Source: an uncultured Bacteroidales bacterium (GTDB lineage: Bacteria > Bacteroidota > Bacteroidia > Bacteroidales > Muribaculaceae). Taken from it: a stretch of 64,000 nt of DNA. The stretch is taken from the NCBI GenBank assembly GCA_902781045.1, contig CACZHT010000016.1, positions 1 to 64,000 on the forward strand. The letters run 5' to 3'. The notes under the pieces are model-generated. The model searched no databases, was not told the DNA's origin, and worked only from the letters and a program-made list of their open reading frames with translations. Shown in pieces: positions 50,421-59,387 of the stretch. The translations under genes were made by a program, and so were the position numbers. The first letter of the stretch is position 1. Every line of letters starts with the position of its first letter.

Positions 50421-51794
50421 ATGCACAACAACGAGAGTCTTAATCGTCTGGACAAAGCACCCATAGGCCGACTCCTGTGGGAATATAGCGTGCCCGCCGT
50501 GGTGGGCATTGTGGTGATGTCAATCTACAATGTCATTGACCGTATCTTCATCGGTCATGGTGTGGGACCCGACGCCATCGCCGGCCTGGCCATCACCTTC
50601 CCGGTGATGAATGTCAGTGCCGCCTTCGGTGTGCTCATTGGTGCCGGTGCCAGCACACGCACGTCGATCGTGCTGGGCCAGCGCAACACCGACATGGCAC
50701 GGGTCATTCTGGGCAACTCCATAGTGATGACGCTGATTTTCGGCACGTTCTACATCGCCATGTTCGCCCTGATGATGGACCCTGTGTTGCGGCTGTTTGG
50801 GGCGAGCGACCAGTCGTTGCCCTATGCGCATGACTTCATGATGTATATCCTGCCTGGTCTGCTCATCAACAACATCACCTACTCGTTCAACAACGTGATG
50901 CGCGCCACGGGCTATCCCAACAAGGCGATGTACACCATGTTCATCGGTGCAGGACTCAACGTCATCTTGGCCCCCATTGCCATCTTTGTGCTGCACTGGG
51001 GCATCAAGGGTGCCGCCATCGCCACCGACATCTCGATGGGCGTGAGCGCGGTGTTTGTCCTGGCACACTTTGCCAATCCCAAGCACGAGATTCACTTCAC
51101 TCCCGGTACCTATCGGCTGCGCTGGTCGGTGCTGCGCCCCATCATCGCTATCGGTGCCGCGCCATGTATCGTCAACACCGCCGGCTGTGTCATCAACGCC
51201 GTGATCAACAACACGGTCTATCGCTATGGTGGAGACTCGGCAGTGGCGGCCATTGGCATCTTCACCACCTTCACCCAGCTGTTGGTGACCTTTGTCATCG
51301 GTGTGTGCATGGGCATGCAGCCCATCGTGGGCTATAACTACGGTGCCCGACGTTACGACCGCCTCAAGCGTGCCTTCTGGCTCTCGGCGGCGGTATGCAC
51401 TGGGGTGTGCCTGTTGGGCAGCCTGATCGGACAATTTGCTCCAGGGGTGGTGACGCGACTGTTTACCGACGACGATGCCCTGATAGCCACCAGCAACAAC
51501 GCTCTGAGGCTCACTACGTGGATGTTCTGGGTCGTGGGTTTCCAGATTGTCATTACCAACTTCTTCCAGTCGCTGGGCGAGGCCGGAAAGAGCATCTTCA
51601 TGAGCCTCATTCGTCAGGTCATCTTCTTGTTGCCGCTGTTGTTCACTTTGCCACTGCTATGGGGACTGGACGGAGTGTGGCTCTCGTTCCCGCTGAGCGA
51701 CCTGGCAGCAACAGTGGTGTCGGTCGTGCTACTCGTCGTTGTGTTGCGCAAAATCACCCGTCTGCAGCAGGTGGGTGGTCTAAAAAGTGACTGA
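50421..51794 (+). CDS. MATE family multidrug/sodium antiporter (457 aa)
   Basis: Twelve membrane segments in two halves. The typical N-terminal block is LDKAPIGRLLWEYSVPAVVG, MSIYNVIDRIFIGHGVGPDA, IAGLAITFPVMNVSAAFGVL and IGAGASTRTSIVLGQRN. The second half has TFVIGVCMGMQPIVGYNYGA. These are signatures of NorM/DinF-type MATE exporters that use Na+ or H+ gradients to expel cationic compounds. I start at the ATG at 50421 (MHNNESLNRLDKAPIG); the 18 codons upstream overlap the promoter. The substrate is not predictable. Confidence 0.92.
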   Translation: MHNNESLNRLDKAPIGRLLWEYSVPAVVGIVVMSIYNVIDRIFIGHGVGPDAIAGLAITFPVMNVSAAFGVLIGAGASTRTSIVLGQRNTDMARVILGNSIVMTLIFGTFYIAMFALMMDPVLRLFGASDQSLPYAHDFMMYILPGLLINNITYSFNNVMRATGYPNKAMYTMFIGAGLNVILAPIAIFVLHWGIKGAAIATDISMGVSAVFVLAHFANPKHEIHFTPGTYRLRWSVLRPIIAIGAAPCIVNTAGCVINAVINNTVYRYGGDSAVAAIGIFTTFTQLLVTFVIGVCMGMQPIVGYNYGARRYDRLKRAFWLSAAVCTGVCLLGSLIGQFAPGVVTRLFTDDDALIATSNNALRLTTWMFWVVGFQIVITNFFQSLGEAGKSIFMSLIRQVIFLLPLLFTLPLLWGLDGVWLSFPLSDLAATVVSVVLLVVVLRKITRLQQVGGLKSD

Positions 51795-51819
51795 CGGTAG
51801 CAAAAAAACACCCTGCCCA

Positions 51820-51850
51820 TTGGGCATTAGCTAAAAGTTCAGTAACTTTG
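51820..51850 (+). promoter_or_regulatory. comM promoter
   Basis: TTG at 51820-51822, a 20-bp spacer, and TAACTTTG at 51843-51850 match the consensus. The -33 box overlaps a small palindrome TGCCCATTGGGCA that may end MATE transcription. The leader is about 21 nt. Confidence 0.7.
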
Positions 51851-51877
51851 CCGTCTCAACCTACATCTGACTGTGAT

Positions 51878-53431
51878 ATGCTAGCAAGAACAATAGGAGC
51901 AGCTGTGACCGGCATCGATGCCATTAAGGTGGACATTGAGGTCTCAGTCGACTGGGGCTCGGGGTTTGTCATTGTGGGACTGCCCGACACGGCTGTTAAG
52001 GAGAGTGCCGAGCGCGTGCGATGCGCCATCCAGCAGGCCAAGTATGACTTCCCGGGAAAAAATGTGGTGATCAACCTGTCGCCCGCCGACATCAAGAAGG
52101 AGGGGTCGGCCTACGACCTGCCGTTAGCAATAGGCATACTCGCAGCCGACGAGAAGCTGTCAACAGACCGGCTCTCGCGCTACATGCTCATGGGAGAGCT
52201 CTCGCTCGACGGCACCTTGCGGGCGGTCAAGGGGGCACTGCCCATGGCCATCATTGCTCGCGAGATGCAGCTCGACGGCTTCATCTTGCCGCGAGCCAAT
52301 GCTCTCGAGGCTGCCGTGGTCAACAACCTGAAAATCTATGGGGTGGACAACATTCAGCAAGTCATCGCCTTTCTTAACGGCGACATCGACCTGGACACAA
52401 CTGACGTTGACACACGCGCCGAGTTTGCAAGGGCGCAAGGGCAGTTCCCTTACGACTTCGCCGATGTCAAGGGACAAGAGAATGTCAAGCGTGCATTTGA
52501 GGTGGCGTGCGCCGGCGGACACAACATCCTGCTTGTCGGAAGCCCGGGCTCGGGCAAGTCGATGATGGCAAAACGGTTGCCCAGCATTCTGCCACCACTC
52601 ACACTGAGTGAGGCACTTGAGACCACCAAGATTCACAGCGTGGCAGGAAAGCTGCCCACCGGCACCACACTGATGACACAGCGCCCTTTCCGCTCGCCTC
52701 ACCACACCATCTCGCCAGTGGCACTCGTGGGGGGAGGGCAGTACCCAACCCCTGGTGAAATCTCACTGGCGCACAACGGTGTGCTCTTTCTCGATGAGTT
52801 ACCCGAGTTCCCACGGTCGGTGCTGGAGGTGATGCGTCAGCCGCTGGAAGACCGTGTCATCAGCATCAGCCGAGCTCGCTATGCCACCGAGTATCCTGCC
52901 TCGTTCATGCTCGTGGCCTCGATGAATCCGTGCCCTTGCGGTTATTATGGCCACCCAAAGAAGCAGTGCATCTGCACCGACTACCAGCGCAGCCACTACA
53001 TGAGCCGCATCAGCGGACCGCTCCTCGACCGCATTGACCTGCAGATTGAGGTTCAGCCGGTCGACTTCGACCAGATGTCATCGCAGCAGCCTGGAGAGTC
53101 GAGTGCCACGATACGCCAGCGTGTCATCGCAGCACGCAACATTCAGGCACAGCGCTTCCAGGGCGAAAAGGGCATCTACTGCAATGCGCAGATGACAAGC
53201 TCACTGCTGCATCGCTTTGCCGAGCCTGATGCTGCTGGGCTCGACAAGCTGCGCGATGCCATGGAGCGAATGAACATGAGTGCGCGAGCCTACGACAGAA
53301 TCCTCAAGGTCGCGCGAACAATTGCCGACCTTGAACAGAGCGAGCGTGTCCAGCAGCACCACATCATGGAGGCCATTGGTTATCGCAACCTCGACCGAAC
53401 GGGCTACTTCACCACTCAGCCTTTGTTGTGA
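51878..53431 (+). CDS. comM: YifB/ComM family Mg-chelatase-like AAA+ ATPase (517 aa)
   Basis: An N-terminal Lon-protease-like domain (GFVIVGLPDTAVKESAERVR, INLSPADIKKEGSAYDLPLA) is followed by the AAA+ core with Walker A ILLVGSPGSGKSMMAKRLP (about 217-235) and Walker B VLFLDELPEFPRSVLEVMRQ. MNPCPCGYYGHPKKQC carries the zinc-finger-like Cys pattern, and a C-terminal Mg-chelatase-like helical domain has ARAYDRILKVARTIADLE. In naturally transformable bacteria ComM is a helicase for branch migration. The start at 51878 (MLARTIGAAVTGIDA) is the family start. Confidence 0.92.
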   Translation: MLARTIGAAVTGIDAIKVDIEVSVDWGSGFVIVGLPDTAVKESAERVRCAIQQAKYDFPGKNVVINLSPADIKKEGSAYDLPLAIGILAADEKLSTDRLSRYMLMGELSLDGTLRAVKGALPMAIIAREMQLDGFILPRANALEAAVVNNLKIYGVDNIQQVIAFLNGDIDLDTTDVDTRAEFARAQGQFPYDFADVKGQENVKRAFEVACAGGHNILLVGSPGSGKSMMAKRLPSILPPLTLSEALETTKIHSVAGKLPTGTTLMTQRPFRSPHHTISPVALVGGGQYPTPGEISLAHNGVLFLDELPEFPRSVLEVMRQPLEDRVISISRARYATEYPASFMLVASMNPCPCGYYGHPKKQCICTDYQRSHYMSRISGPLLDRIDLQIEVQPVDFDQMSSQQPGESSATIRQRVIAARNIQAQRFQGEKGIYCNAQMTSSLLHRFAEPDAAGLDKLRDAMERMNMSARAYDRILKVARTIADLEQSERVQQHHIMEAIGYRNLDRTGYFTTQPLL

Positions 53432-53574
53432 AACCATATTTTTTGTTGTTTGGCAAGTAGCTACTTTGGGGTTGTTAATGGAGTTAAGAAGTTATGTTGT
53501 TTAGATGATAGCCTTTTTGTTCACTGTCCGCTTCCACAGTTCGCTAATCAGGTAATGTCTTAACTCCTCCAGAA

Positions 53575-53658
53575 ATCTATTCAGCCATGGGTTCCAGCGA
53601 GCCTCTCCTCTCCGTTTCCAAAGGGGGAGGGAAACGCGGAGTAGCTGAACAGATATAC
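53575..53658. repeat. Short palindromic repeat of the TCTGTTCAGC family
   Basis: ATCTATTCAGC (53575-53585) and GCTGAACAGAT (53644-53654) pair with one mismatch. The core TCCGTTTCCAAAGGGGGAGG and GAAACGCGGAG form an inner imperfect palindrome. The core word matches the start of the 43 kb repeat block. The 562-bp gap between comM and ybeY holds no other feature except the promoter box at its end. Confidence 0.55.
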
Positions 53659-53967
53659 TCCAGAGAATTGAACATGGTAGATGATGTCATTGGCTATCTT
53701 AGGTGACACTGTCTACTATTCATTAATCCCAATTATTCTTTTCATCGGGTTGTCGGTCCTGAAAAGGCGCATTTCCCCACAAACTGTGCGAGATTCGTCA
53801 ACCGTTCGATTCTCAGCGCGTCAAAAATTGGCTAAGTCGCTGATAACTTTGCTGCAATGGCATTTTTTGAACCTTACGAAAATTGGTCAGAAAAGTGTTT
53901 CGAAATGCTAATGTGTGTGAAAATATATTTTATTGCTTGATTCTGCCAATATTTGAGAGAAAATTTG

Positions 53968-53975
53968 TAACTTTG
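53968..53975 (+). promoter_or_regulatory. -7 box of ybeY
   Basis: TAACTTTG is an exact TAnnTTTG, 18 bp before the ATG at 53994. No TTTG is found at the proper upstream spacing. Confidence 0.5.
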
Positions 53976-53993
53976 TTGGTTTAATTGTACACT

Positions 53994-54440
53994 ATGACCG
54001 AAATTAACATATTGTCACACGGAGTTGAGGCTCCGAACTTCGACATGGCTCAACTCACTGCATGGGTCAGGGAGGTCGCGCACAACCATGGACGCAGCGT
54101 GGGCCGCCTGACCTACGTCTTCTGTAACGATGATTACATCTTGCAGACCAACCGGCAGTTTCTGCAGCATGACTATTACACCGACATCATTACGTTCGAT
54201 TATTCGAACAGCCGCCGCATCAGTGGCGACATGGTCATCTCGCTCGACACTGTGCGAAGCAATGCCAAACAGGGTGGGGTGGGGGAGAGCGAAGAGCTGT
54301 GCCGAGTGGTCATACATGGTGTGTTGCACCTGTGTGGCATTAACGACAAGGGGCCTGGCGAACGACAGGTCATGGAGCAACACGAAAATGCCGCTCTAGC
54401 CATCTGCCCCTTTCTGGTGAGTAATTCACTGGATGCATAA
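53994..54440 (+). CDS. ybeY: rRNA maturation endonuclease YbeY (148 aa)
   Basis: YbeY is a zinc-dependent single-strand RNase that matures the 16S 3' end and acts in ribosome quality control. The diagnostic HGVLHLCGINDKGPGE near residue 120 gives the H-x3-H-x5-H/D zinc ligands; here the last position is Asp in place of the usual His. LTYVFCNDDYILQTNRQFL and YYTDIITFDYS match the family. The ATG at 53994 (MTEINILSHG) is preferred to a TTG three codons upstream. Confidence 0.92.
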   Translation: MTEINILSHGVEAPNFDMAQLTAWVREVAHNHGRSVGRLTYVFCNDDYILQTNRQFLQHDYYTDIITFDYSNSRRISGDMVISLDTVRSNAKQGGVGESEELCRVVIHGVLHLCGINDKGPGERQVMEQHENAALAICPFLVSNSLDA

Positions 54441-54525
54441 CTCGATTATTCGACTACACGATTGTACTAAAAATCGATTCCCTTTAACGCAAAAAACATA
54501 ATTCTCAACCCCACGCTCTAAACTA

Positions 54526-56403
54526 ATGCGACTCGACTATGATGTGATTGTGATTGGTGCCGGACATGCCGGCTGTGAGGCGGCGTGCGCGTCGGCTCGC
54601 TTGGGGTCATGCACACTGCTCATCACCATGGACATGAACAAGATTGCCCAAATGAGCTGCAACCCTGCTGTGGGAGGCATCGCCAAGGGGCAGATTGTGC
54701 GAGAAATCGACGCCATGGGCGGTCGCATGGGCATCGTCACCGACCGATCGTCCATCCAGTTCCGCCTGCTCAACCGCAGCAAGGGACCGGCCATGTGGAG
54801 TCCGCGCTCGCAGTGCGATCGCATGCGATTCATGGCCGAGTGGCGTGCCATCGTCGAGAATGAGCCTAACCTCTATTTGTGGCAAGACAGTGTCACCGGA
54901 CTGGTCATCGAGGGTGGGGCGGTGCGTGGTGTCACTACGGCACTGGGTGTGCGATTCACTTGTCGAGCAGTGGTGCTCACGGCAGGAACATTTCTCAACG
55001 GACTGATGCATGTGGGACGCGTGCAGACGGCTGGGGGACGAGTCTCTGAGCCGGCTTCTGTGGGGCTCACCGAGCAGCTTGTCTCGATAGGATTCAGGGC
55101 AAACCGCATGAAGACGGGCACACCAGTGCGCATCGACGGACGTACTGTCGACTATCCGCAAGCGATTGAGCAACAGGGTGATGCTGACTTTCATCACTTC
55201 TCTTACTTGCCCGAAGTGCGCTCGCCACTGCAACAGCGCTCGTGCTGGATAGTGTACACTAACCCTCAAGTACACAAGGTGTTGAGTGACTCTCTCGACC
55301 AGTCGCCCCTCTACAACGGGCAGATCAATAGTGTGGGGCCTCGATACTGTCCCAGCATCGAGACCAAGATTGTGACCTTTGCCGACAAGGACAGTCATCA
55401 ACTATTCATTGAGCCTGAGGGCGAGAATACCAACGAATGTTACCTCAACGGATTCAGCTCATCGCTGCCGTGGCAGGTGCAAATCGAAGCTCTGAGCAGG
55501 ATTCCTGCGTTGGCTGATGCACACATCTATCGTCCCGGCTATGCGATTGAATACGATTATTTCGATCCCACGCAACTCCATCATACGCTCGAAACCAAGC
55601 TCGTGAAAGGACTGTATTTTGCCGGGCAGGTCAATGGCACCACTGGCTATGAGGAAGCGGCTGGGCAGGGGCTTGTTGCGGGAGTGAATGCTCATCTTGG
55701 CCTTGTGGGTGATGAATCGTTTGTGTTGGCTCGCGATGAGGCCTATATCGGTGTGCTTATCGATGACCTCGTCACCAAGGGGGTTGACGAACCTTATCGC
55801 ATGTTCACATCGCGTGCCGAGCATCGCATCCTGCTGCGGCAGGATGATGCCGACATGCGTCTCACCGAGCGTGCCTACCGTCTGGGGCTGGCCTCGAAAG
55901 AGCGCTATGACCTGATGCAGTCCAAGCGTAAGGCAATAGACGATTTGATACATTATCTGCATGAGACTAGTGTTCGGCCCGACGAGGTCAATGATTGTTT
56001 GCTGCAGGCCGGATCACAGCCCTTGAAGCAAGGTCAGAAACTCTACGACCTGATCACGAGACCGCAGGTGAGCATCGCCCTGCTGTGCGATGTGTTGCCG
56101 CGTCTGCAGGGCAGGGTAGGGGAGATTGAGGATGCTAGGCGTGACGAGATTCTCGAGGCTGCCGAGATTCGCATCAAGTACAAGGGATATATTGATCGCG
56201 AACAGCTAGTGGCTGATAAATTGCAACGTCTTGAACAACTCATAATACGTGGCAAATTCGACTATTCAGCCATTCATCAAATCTCAACCGAAGGACGGCA
56301 AAAATTAGCTGCCATTAATCCCGAGACCATCGGACAGGCTTCACGCATACCAGGCATCTCGCCCAGCGACATCAACATATTGCTCTTGTTGCTAGGCAGA
56401 TAA
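54526..56403 (+). CDS. mnmG: tRNA uridine 5-carboxymethylaminomethyl modification enzyme MnmG (625 aa)
   Basis: MnmG (GidA) works with MnmE to modify U34 of several tRNAs. The FAD site is DVIVIGAGHAGCEAACASAR; MSCNPAVGGIAKGQIVREID, RMKTGTPVRIDGRTVDY and FAGQVNGTTGYEEAAGQGLV are the family signatures. The C-terminus (ISPSDINILLLLLGR) is the helical MnmE-binding part. Full length. In many genomes it lies near oriC, which fits the parS-like site found 9 bp after its stop codon. Confidence 0.97.
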   Translation: MRLDYDVIVIGAGHAGCEAACASARLGSCTLLITMDMNKIAQMSCNPAVGGIAKGQIVREIDAMGGRMGIVTDRSSIQFRLLNRSKGPAMWSPRSQCDRMRFMAEWRAIVENEPNLYLWQDSVTGLVIEGGAVRGVTTALGVRFTCRAVVLTAGTFLNGLMHVGRVQTAGGRVSEPASVGLTEQLVSIGFRANRMKTGTPVRIDGRTVDYPQAIEQQGDADFHHFSYLPEVRSPLQQRSCWIVYTNPQVHKVLSDSLDQSPLYNGQINSVGPRYCPSIETKIVTFADKDSHQLFIEPEGENTNECYLNGFSSSLPWQVQIEALSRIPALADAHIYRPGYAIEYDYFDPTQLHHTLETKLVKGLYFAGQVNGTTGYEEAAGQGLVAGVNAHLGLVGDESFVLARDEAYIGVLIDDLVTKGVDEPYRMFTSRAEHRILLRQDDADMRLTERAYRLGLASKERYDLMQSKRKAIDDLIHYLHETSVRPDEVNDCLLQAGSQPLKQGQKLYDLITRPQVSIALLCDVLPRLQGRVGEIEDARRDEILEAAEIRIKYKGYIDREQLVADKLQRLEQLIIRGKFDYSAIHQISTEGRQKLAAINPETIGQASRIPGISPSDINILLLLLGR

Positions 56404-56411
56404 ATGGCGAT

Positions 56412-56427
56412 TGTTTCACGTGGAACA
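56412..56427. promoter_or_regulatory. parS-like centromere site (15/16)
   Basis: TGTTTCACGTGGAACA differs from the near-universal parS palindrome TGTTTCACGTGAAACA by one base (A to G in the right arm). It lies in the 81-bp mnmG-apt gap. Such sites bind ParB/Spo0J and are clustered near chromosome origins. Confidence 0.75.
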
Positions 56428-56484
56428 ATTCGGCTACTCATGTCTTCTTGTTTTTTTTACTGAAATTTTCAATTACTTAATGAT

Positions 56485-57018
56485 ATGACTCAAGAACAAA
56501 TCAACCAACTTAAAGGTCTGGTTCGCAACGTACCTGACTTCCCGGTTCCTGGGGTGCAATTCAAAGATTTAACAACCCTATTTAAGAACGCGGCTGCCAT
56601 GCGCTTGCTCGAACAGGGACTGGTCGAACTTTATCGCGACAAGGCAATCACTAAGGTCGTGGGCATCGAGTCGAGGGGCTTCATCGGTGGCGGTGTGCTC
56701 GCCGTTCGACTTGGAGCAGGATTCGTACCCGTGCGCAAACCGGGCAAGCTGCCTGCCGAGACGGTCAAGATGAGCTATGCCAAGGAGTATGGCAAGGACA
56801 CAATCGAGATTCACAAGGATGCCATCACACCCGACGATGTTGTTGTCATTCATGATGACCTCCTGGCTACAGGCGGGACGATGTTGGCCGCCTACCAGCT
56901 GGTCCAGTCGATGAAACCCAAGAAGGTGTACATCAATTTTATTTGTGGCCTGACATTCCTCAATGGCCGTGATGTGCTGCCCAAAGATGTCGAGGTCACC
57001 ACACTCTTTGACTTCTAG
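56485..57018 (+). CDS. apt: Adenine phosphoribosyltransferase (177 aa)
   Basis: Apt salvages adenine to AMP with PRPP. VRNVPDFPVPGVQFKDLTTL is the family N-terminus, GIESRGFIGGGVLAVRLGAG follows, KPGKLPAETVKMSYAKEYGK is the hood region, and VVVIHDDLLATGGTMLAAYQ is the PRPP-binding motif. The last residues GRDVLPKDVEVTTLFDF are typical. Normal length. The start MTQEQINQLKGLVRN is the only reasonable one. Confidence 0.95.
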   Translation: MTQEQINQLKGLVRNVPDFPVPGVQFKDLTTLFKNAAAMRLLEQGLVELYRDKAITKVVGIESRGFIGGGVLAVRLGAGFVPVRKPGKLPAETVKMSYAKEYGKDTIEIHKDAITPDDVVVIHDDLLATGGTMLAAYQLVQSMKPKKVYINFICGLTFLNGRDVLPKDVEVTTLFDF

Positions 57019-57077
57019 ATCTGTCATCTTATGTTATCTGTCGTCAATCCTTAATTAAATAGGAAGTGCTACAACCC

Positions 57078-58904
57078 ATGCGCGATGAGCTTCGCCTGAA
57101 GGTAAGTCTGCTCCCCGACTCGCCTGGTGTCTACCGCTATCTCAATCGAGATGGTGTCATCATCTATGTCGGCAAGGCAAAGAACCTCAAGAGGCGTGTT
57201 AGCTCCTACTTCAACCGTGTGCATAGTGTGCATCGTACCAACATGCTCGTCCGTAACATCTGGGACATGCAGTACACTGTGGTTAACACCGAGGAGGAGG
57301 CTCTCGACCTGGAAAACTCGCTCATCAAGGAGTTCAAGCCGCACTACAATGTGCTGCTCAAGGACGATAAGTCCTATCCATGGATTTGTGTGACAAAGGA
57401 GCCTTATCCACGCGTGTTCATCAGCAGAGACCCTGTCAAGAAAGGTGTCAAGTACTATGGACCATATCCAAAGACCGAGGTGGCTCATGCGCTCATCGAC
57501 ACGCTCCGAAAGCTTTATCCGTTAAGGACTTGCAATCATAATGTTTCACGTGAAACAATCGAGGCGAAAAAACATCGCTTGTGCCTGCAGTATCACATAC
57601 ACAATTGTGAGGGATGTTGTCAGGGACTGGTGTCGGTCGACCGCTACAACGATTATATCTCCGATGTCAGGCAAATTCTCAATGGGGACACCAAGCAGGT
57701 GAGCGACTATCTGATGAGCGAGATGCAGCGCTTGGCCGGCGAACTGAAGTTTGAGGAGGCCGAGGTGGTCAAGCGTAAGTATCTCGTGCTCGAGAAGTAT
57801 CGCTCGCGCTCGGTCATTGTCAGTCCGTCGATTCACAACATCGATGTCTTTTCGCTGGTCAAGGACGATGATGCGGCCTTTGTCAATTACATGCACATGA
57901 GGGGTGGGTCGGTGGTGCAAAGCATCACACTAGAGTATCGCTTGCAGGAGGGCGATGAGACCGAGCCTGCCGAACTCATGTCGATGGCCATCCAGGAGGT
58001 GCGCAAACGCTTCGCCGAGACATACCGCGTTGACCGAGTGAATGAGGTGGTCGTCAATATCATGCCAGATGTCGAGTTTGCCGACTTCCAGTGTGTCATT
58101 CCGCAGAGGGGCGACAAGCGAAAGTTGTTGCAGATAAGTGAGAAGAATGCCACACAATATCGTGACGAGCTCCTCAAGCGCATGGAGAAGCTCAATCCTG
58201 AACAGCGGACGACGCGCACATTGACCACGCTGATGCGAGACTTCCACCTGCAGGCACTGCCGCACCACATCGAGTGCTTCGACAACTCACACATCTCGGG
58301 GACCAACACTGTGGCATCGTGTGTCGTGTTTCGGGAGGGAAAACCCTGTAAGAAGGATTACCGGCACTTCAACATCAATGACGCGCCGGCGGGTGATGAT
58401 TATGCCGCCATGCGTGAGGTCATCGGACGCCGCTATCGTCGTCTGCTCGATGAGGATCAGCCACTGCCGCAACTACTGGTGGTGGATGGTGGCAAGGGGC
58501 AACTGTCGGCGGCCATCGAGGCGCTTGACCAACTAGGATTGCATGGCACCATAGCGGCCATCGGCATGGCCAAGCAACTCAATGAAGTCTACTTCCCCGG
58601 CGACCAGTTGCCGTTCTATATCGACAAGAACAGTGAGTCGCTGCGCATCATACAGCGACTGCGCGACGAGGCTCACCGATTTGCCATCACGTTTCATCGC
58701 AAACTGCGGGGGAAGTCGCAGATACACAGTGCTTTGGATGAAATATCCGGCGTGGGACCTAAGACTAAGGAGCTGCTGCTCAAGCACTTCAAAAGTCTCA
58801 AGCGCATACGAGAGGCAACGGTCGAAGACTTGGCTGCAGTGATTGGCCCCAAGAAGGCTCAGTCGCTTTACGTCCAGTTGCATGGCAGTCAGAGCAGTTC
58901 TTAA
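57078..58904 (+). CDS. uvrC: UvrABC system protein C (608 aa)
   Basis: UvrC makes both incisions in nucleotide excision repair. The N-terminal GIY-YIG domain (LLPDSPGVYRYLNRDGVIIY, VGKAKNLKRRVSSYFNR) is followed by a Cys region (RTCNHNVSRETIEAKKHRLC, HIHNCEGCCQ), a UVR motif (about 200-235), the RNase H-like 3' nuclease domain (HIECFDNSHISGTNTVASCV, LVVDGGKGQL) and C-terminal helix-hairpin-helix repeats (ISGVGPKTKELLLKHF, EDLAAVIGPKKAQSLY). ATG 57078 is chosen over an in-frame GTG at 57066. A perfect parS site is embedded in the coding sequence near codon 156-160. Confidence 0.96.
   Translation: MRDELRLKVSLLPDSPGVYRYLNRDGVIIYVGKAKNLKRRVSSYFNRVHSVHRTNMLVRNIWDMQYTVVNTEEEALDLENSLIKEFKPHYNVLLKDDKSYPWICVTKEPYPRVFISRDPVKKGVKYYGPYPKTEVAHALIDTLRKLYPLRTCNHNVSRETIEAKKHRLCLQYHIHNCEGCCQGLVSVDRYNDYISDVRQILNGDTKQVSDYLMSEMQRLAGELKFEEAEVVKRKYLVLEKYRSRSVIVSPSIHNIDVFSLVKDDDAAFVNYMHMRGGSVVQSITLEYRLQEGDETEPAELMSMAIQEVRKRFAETYRVDRVNEVVVNIMPDVEFADFQCVIPQRGDKRKLLQISEKNATQYRDELLKRMEKLNPEQRTTRTLTTLMRDFHLQALPHHIECFDNSHISGTNTVASCVVFREGKPCKKDYRHFNINDAPAGDDYAAMREVIGRRYRRLLDEDQPLPQLLVVDGGKGQLSAAIEALDQLGLHGTIAAIGMAKQLNEVYFPGDQLPFYIDKNSESLRIIQRLRDEAHRFAITFHRKLRGKSQIHSALDEISGVGPKTKELLLKHFKSLKRIREATVEDLAAVIGPKKAQSLYVQLHGSQSSS
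57542..57557. promoter_or_regulatory. Perfect parS centromere site inside uvrC
   Basis: TGTTTCACGTGAAACA is an exact 16-bp palindrome identical to the conserved bacterial parS consensus. It encodes part of NVSRETI in UvrC. With the 15/16 match 1.1 kb upstream it makes a pair. Confidence 0.9.
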
Positions 58905-58934
58905 TGCTAAATGTTTAATTCTTAATTAGTTGAT

Positions 58935-59387
58935 ATGCGAATCGTAATACAGCGAGTGCGCGAAGCCTCGGTAACAATTGATGGCAACTTGCACAGTCAG
59001 ATAGGACATGGCATGATGGTGCTGGTGGGCGTGCGAGAGGGCGATACCATGGATGATGTCAAATGGCTGGCCGCCAAGACGGCTGCGCTGCGCATCTATG
59101 ATGACGAGAATGGTGTAATGAATCGCAGCATCGTCGATGCAGGAGGCGAAGTTCTGGCTGTCAGCCAATTCACACTCAATGCCAGTACCAAGAAGGGCAA
59201 CCGCCCAAGCTATATTCATGCCGCCGGACATGAGTTGGCCGTGCCGCTCTATGAGGCCTACTGCGAGCAAGTGCAGCAACTCGTGGGCCGCGAAGTCAAG
59301 AAGGGTGTCTTCGGTGCCGACATGAAGGTCTCTCTGATCAACGACGGCCCTGTCACCATCATCATCGACTCAAAACTGAAAGAATGA
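58935..59387 (+). CDS. dtd: D-aminoacyl-tRNA deacylase (150 aa)
   Basis: Dtd removes D-amino acids (and glycine from tRNA-Ala) from mischarged tRNAs. MRIVIQRVREASVTIDG is the family start, LAVSQFTLNASTKKGNRPSY has the SQFTL motif, and NDGPVTIIIDS is the GP-motif (C-terminal xxNGPVTxxx form) that provides the cross-subunit active site. Full length. It overlaps the next gene by 4 bp (ATGA). Confidence 0.95.
   Translation: MRIVIQRVREASVTIDGNLHSQIGHGMMVLVGVREGDTMDDVKWLAAKTAALRIYDDENGVMNRSIVDAGGEVLAVSQFTLNASTKKGNRPSYIHAAGHELAVPLYEAYCEQVQQLVGREVKKGVFGADMKVSLINDGPVTIIIDSKLKE

Noticed and set aside
57393..57401. DnaA box TTATCCACG in uvrC and a second near-match at 36186
   Set aside because: Single isolated 8-of-9 matches in coding or leader DNA, with no cluster or AT-rich unwinding region; not evidence for oriC itself.
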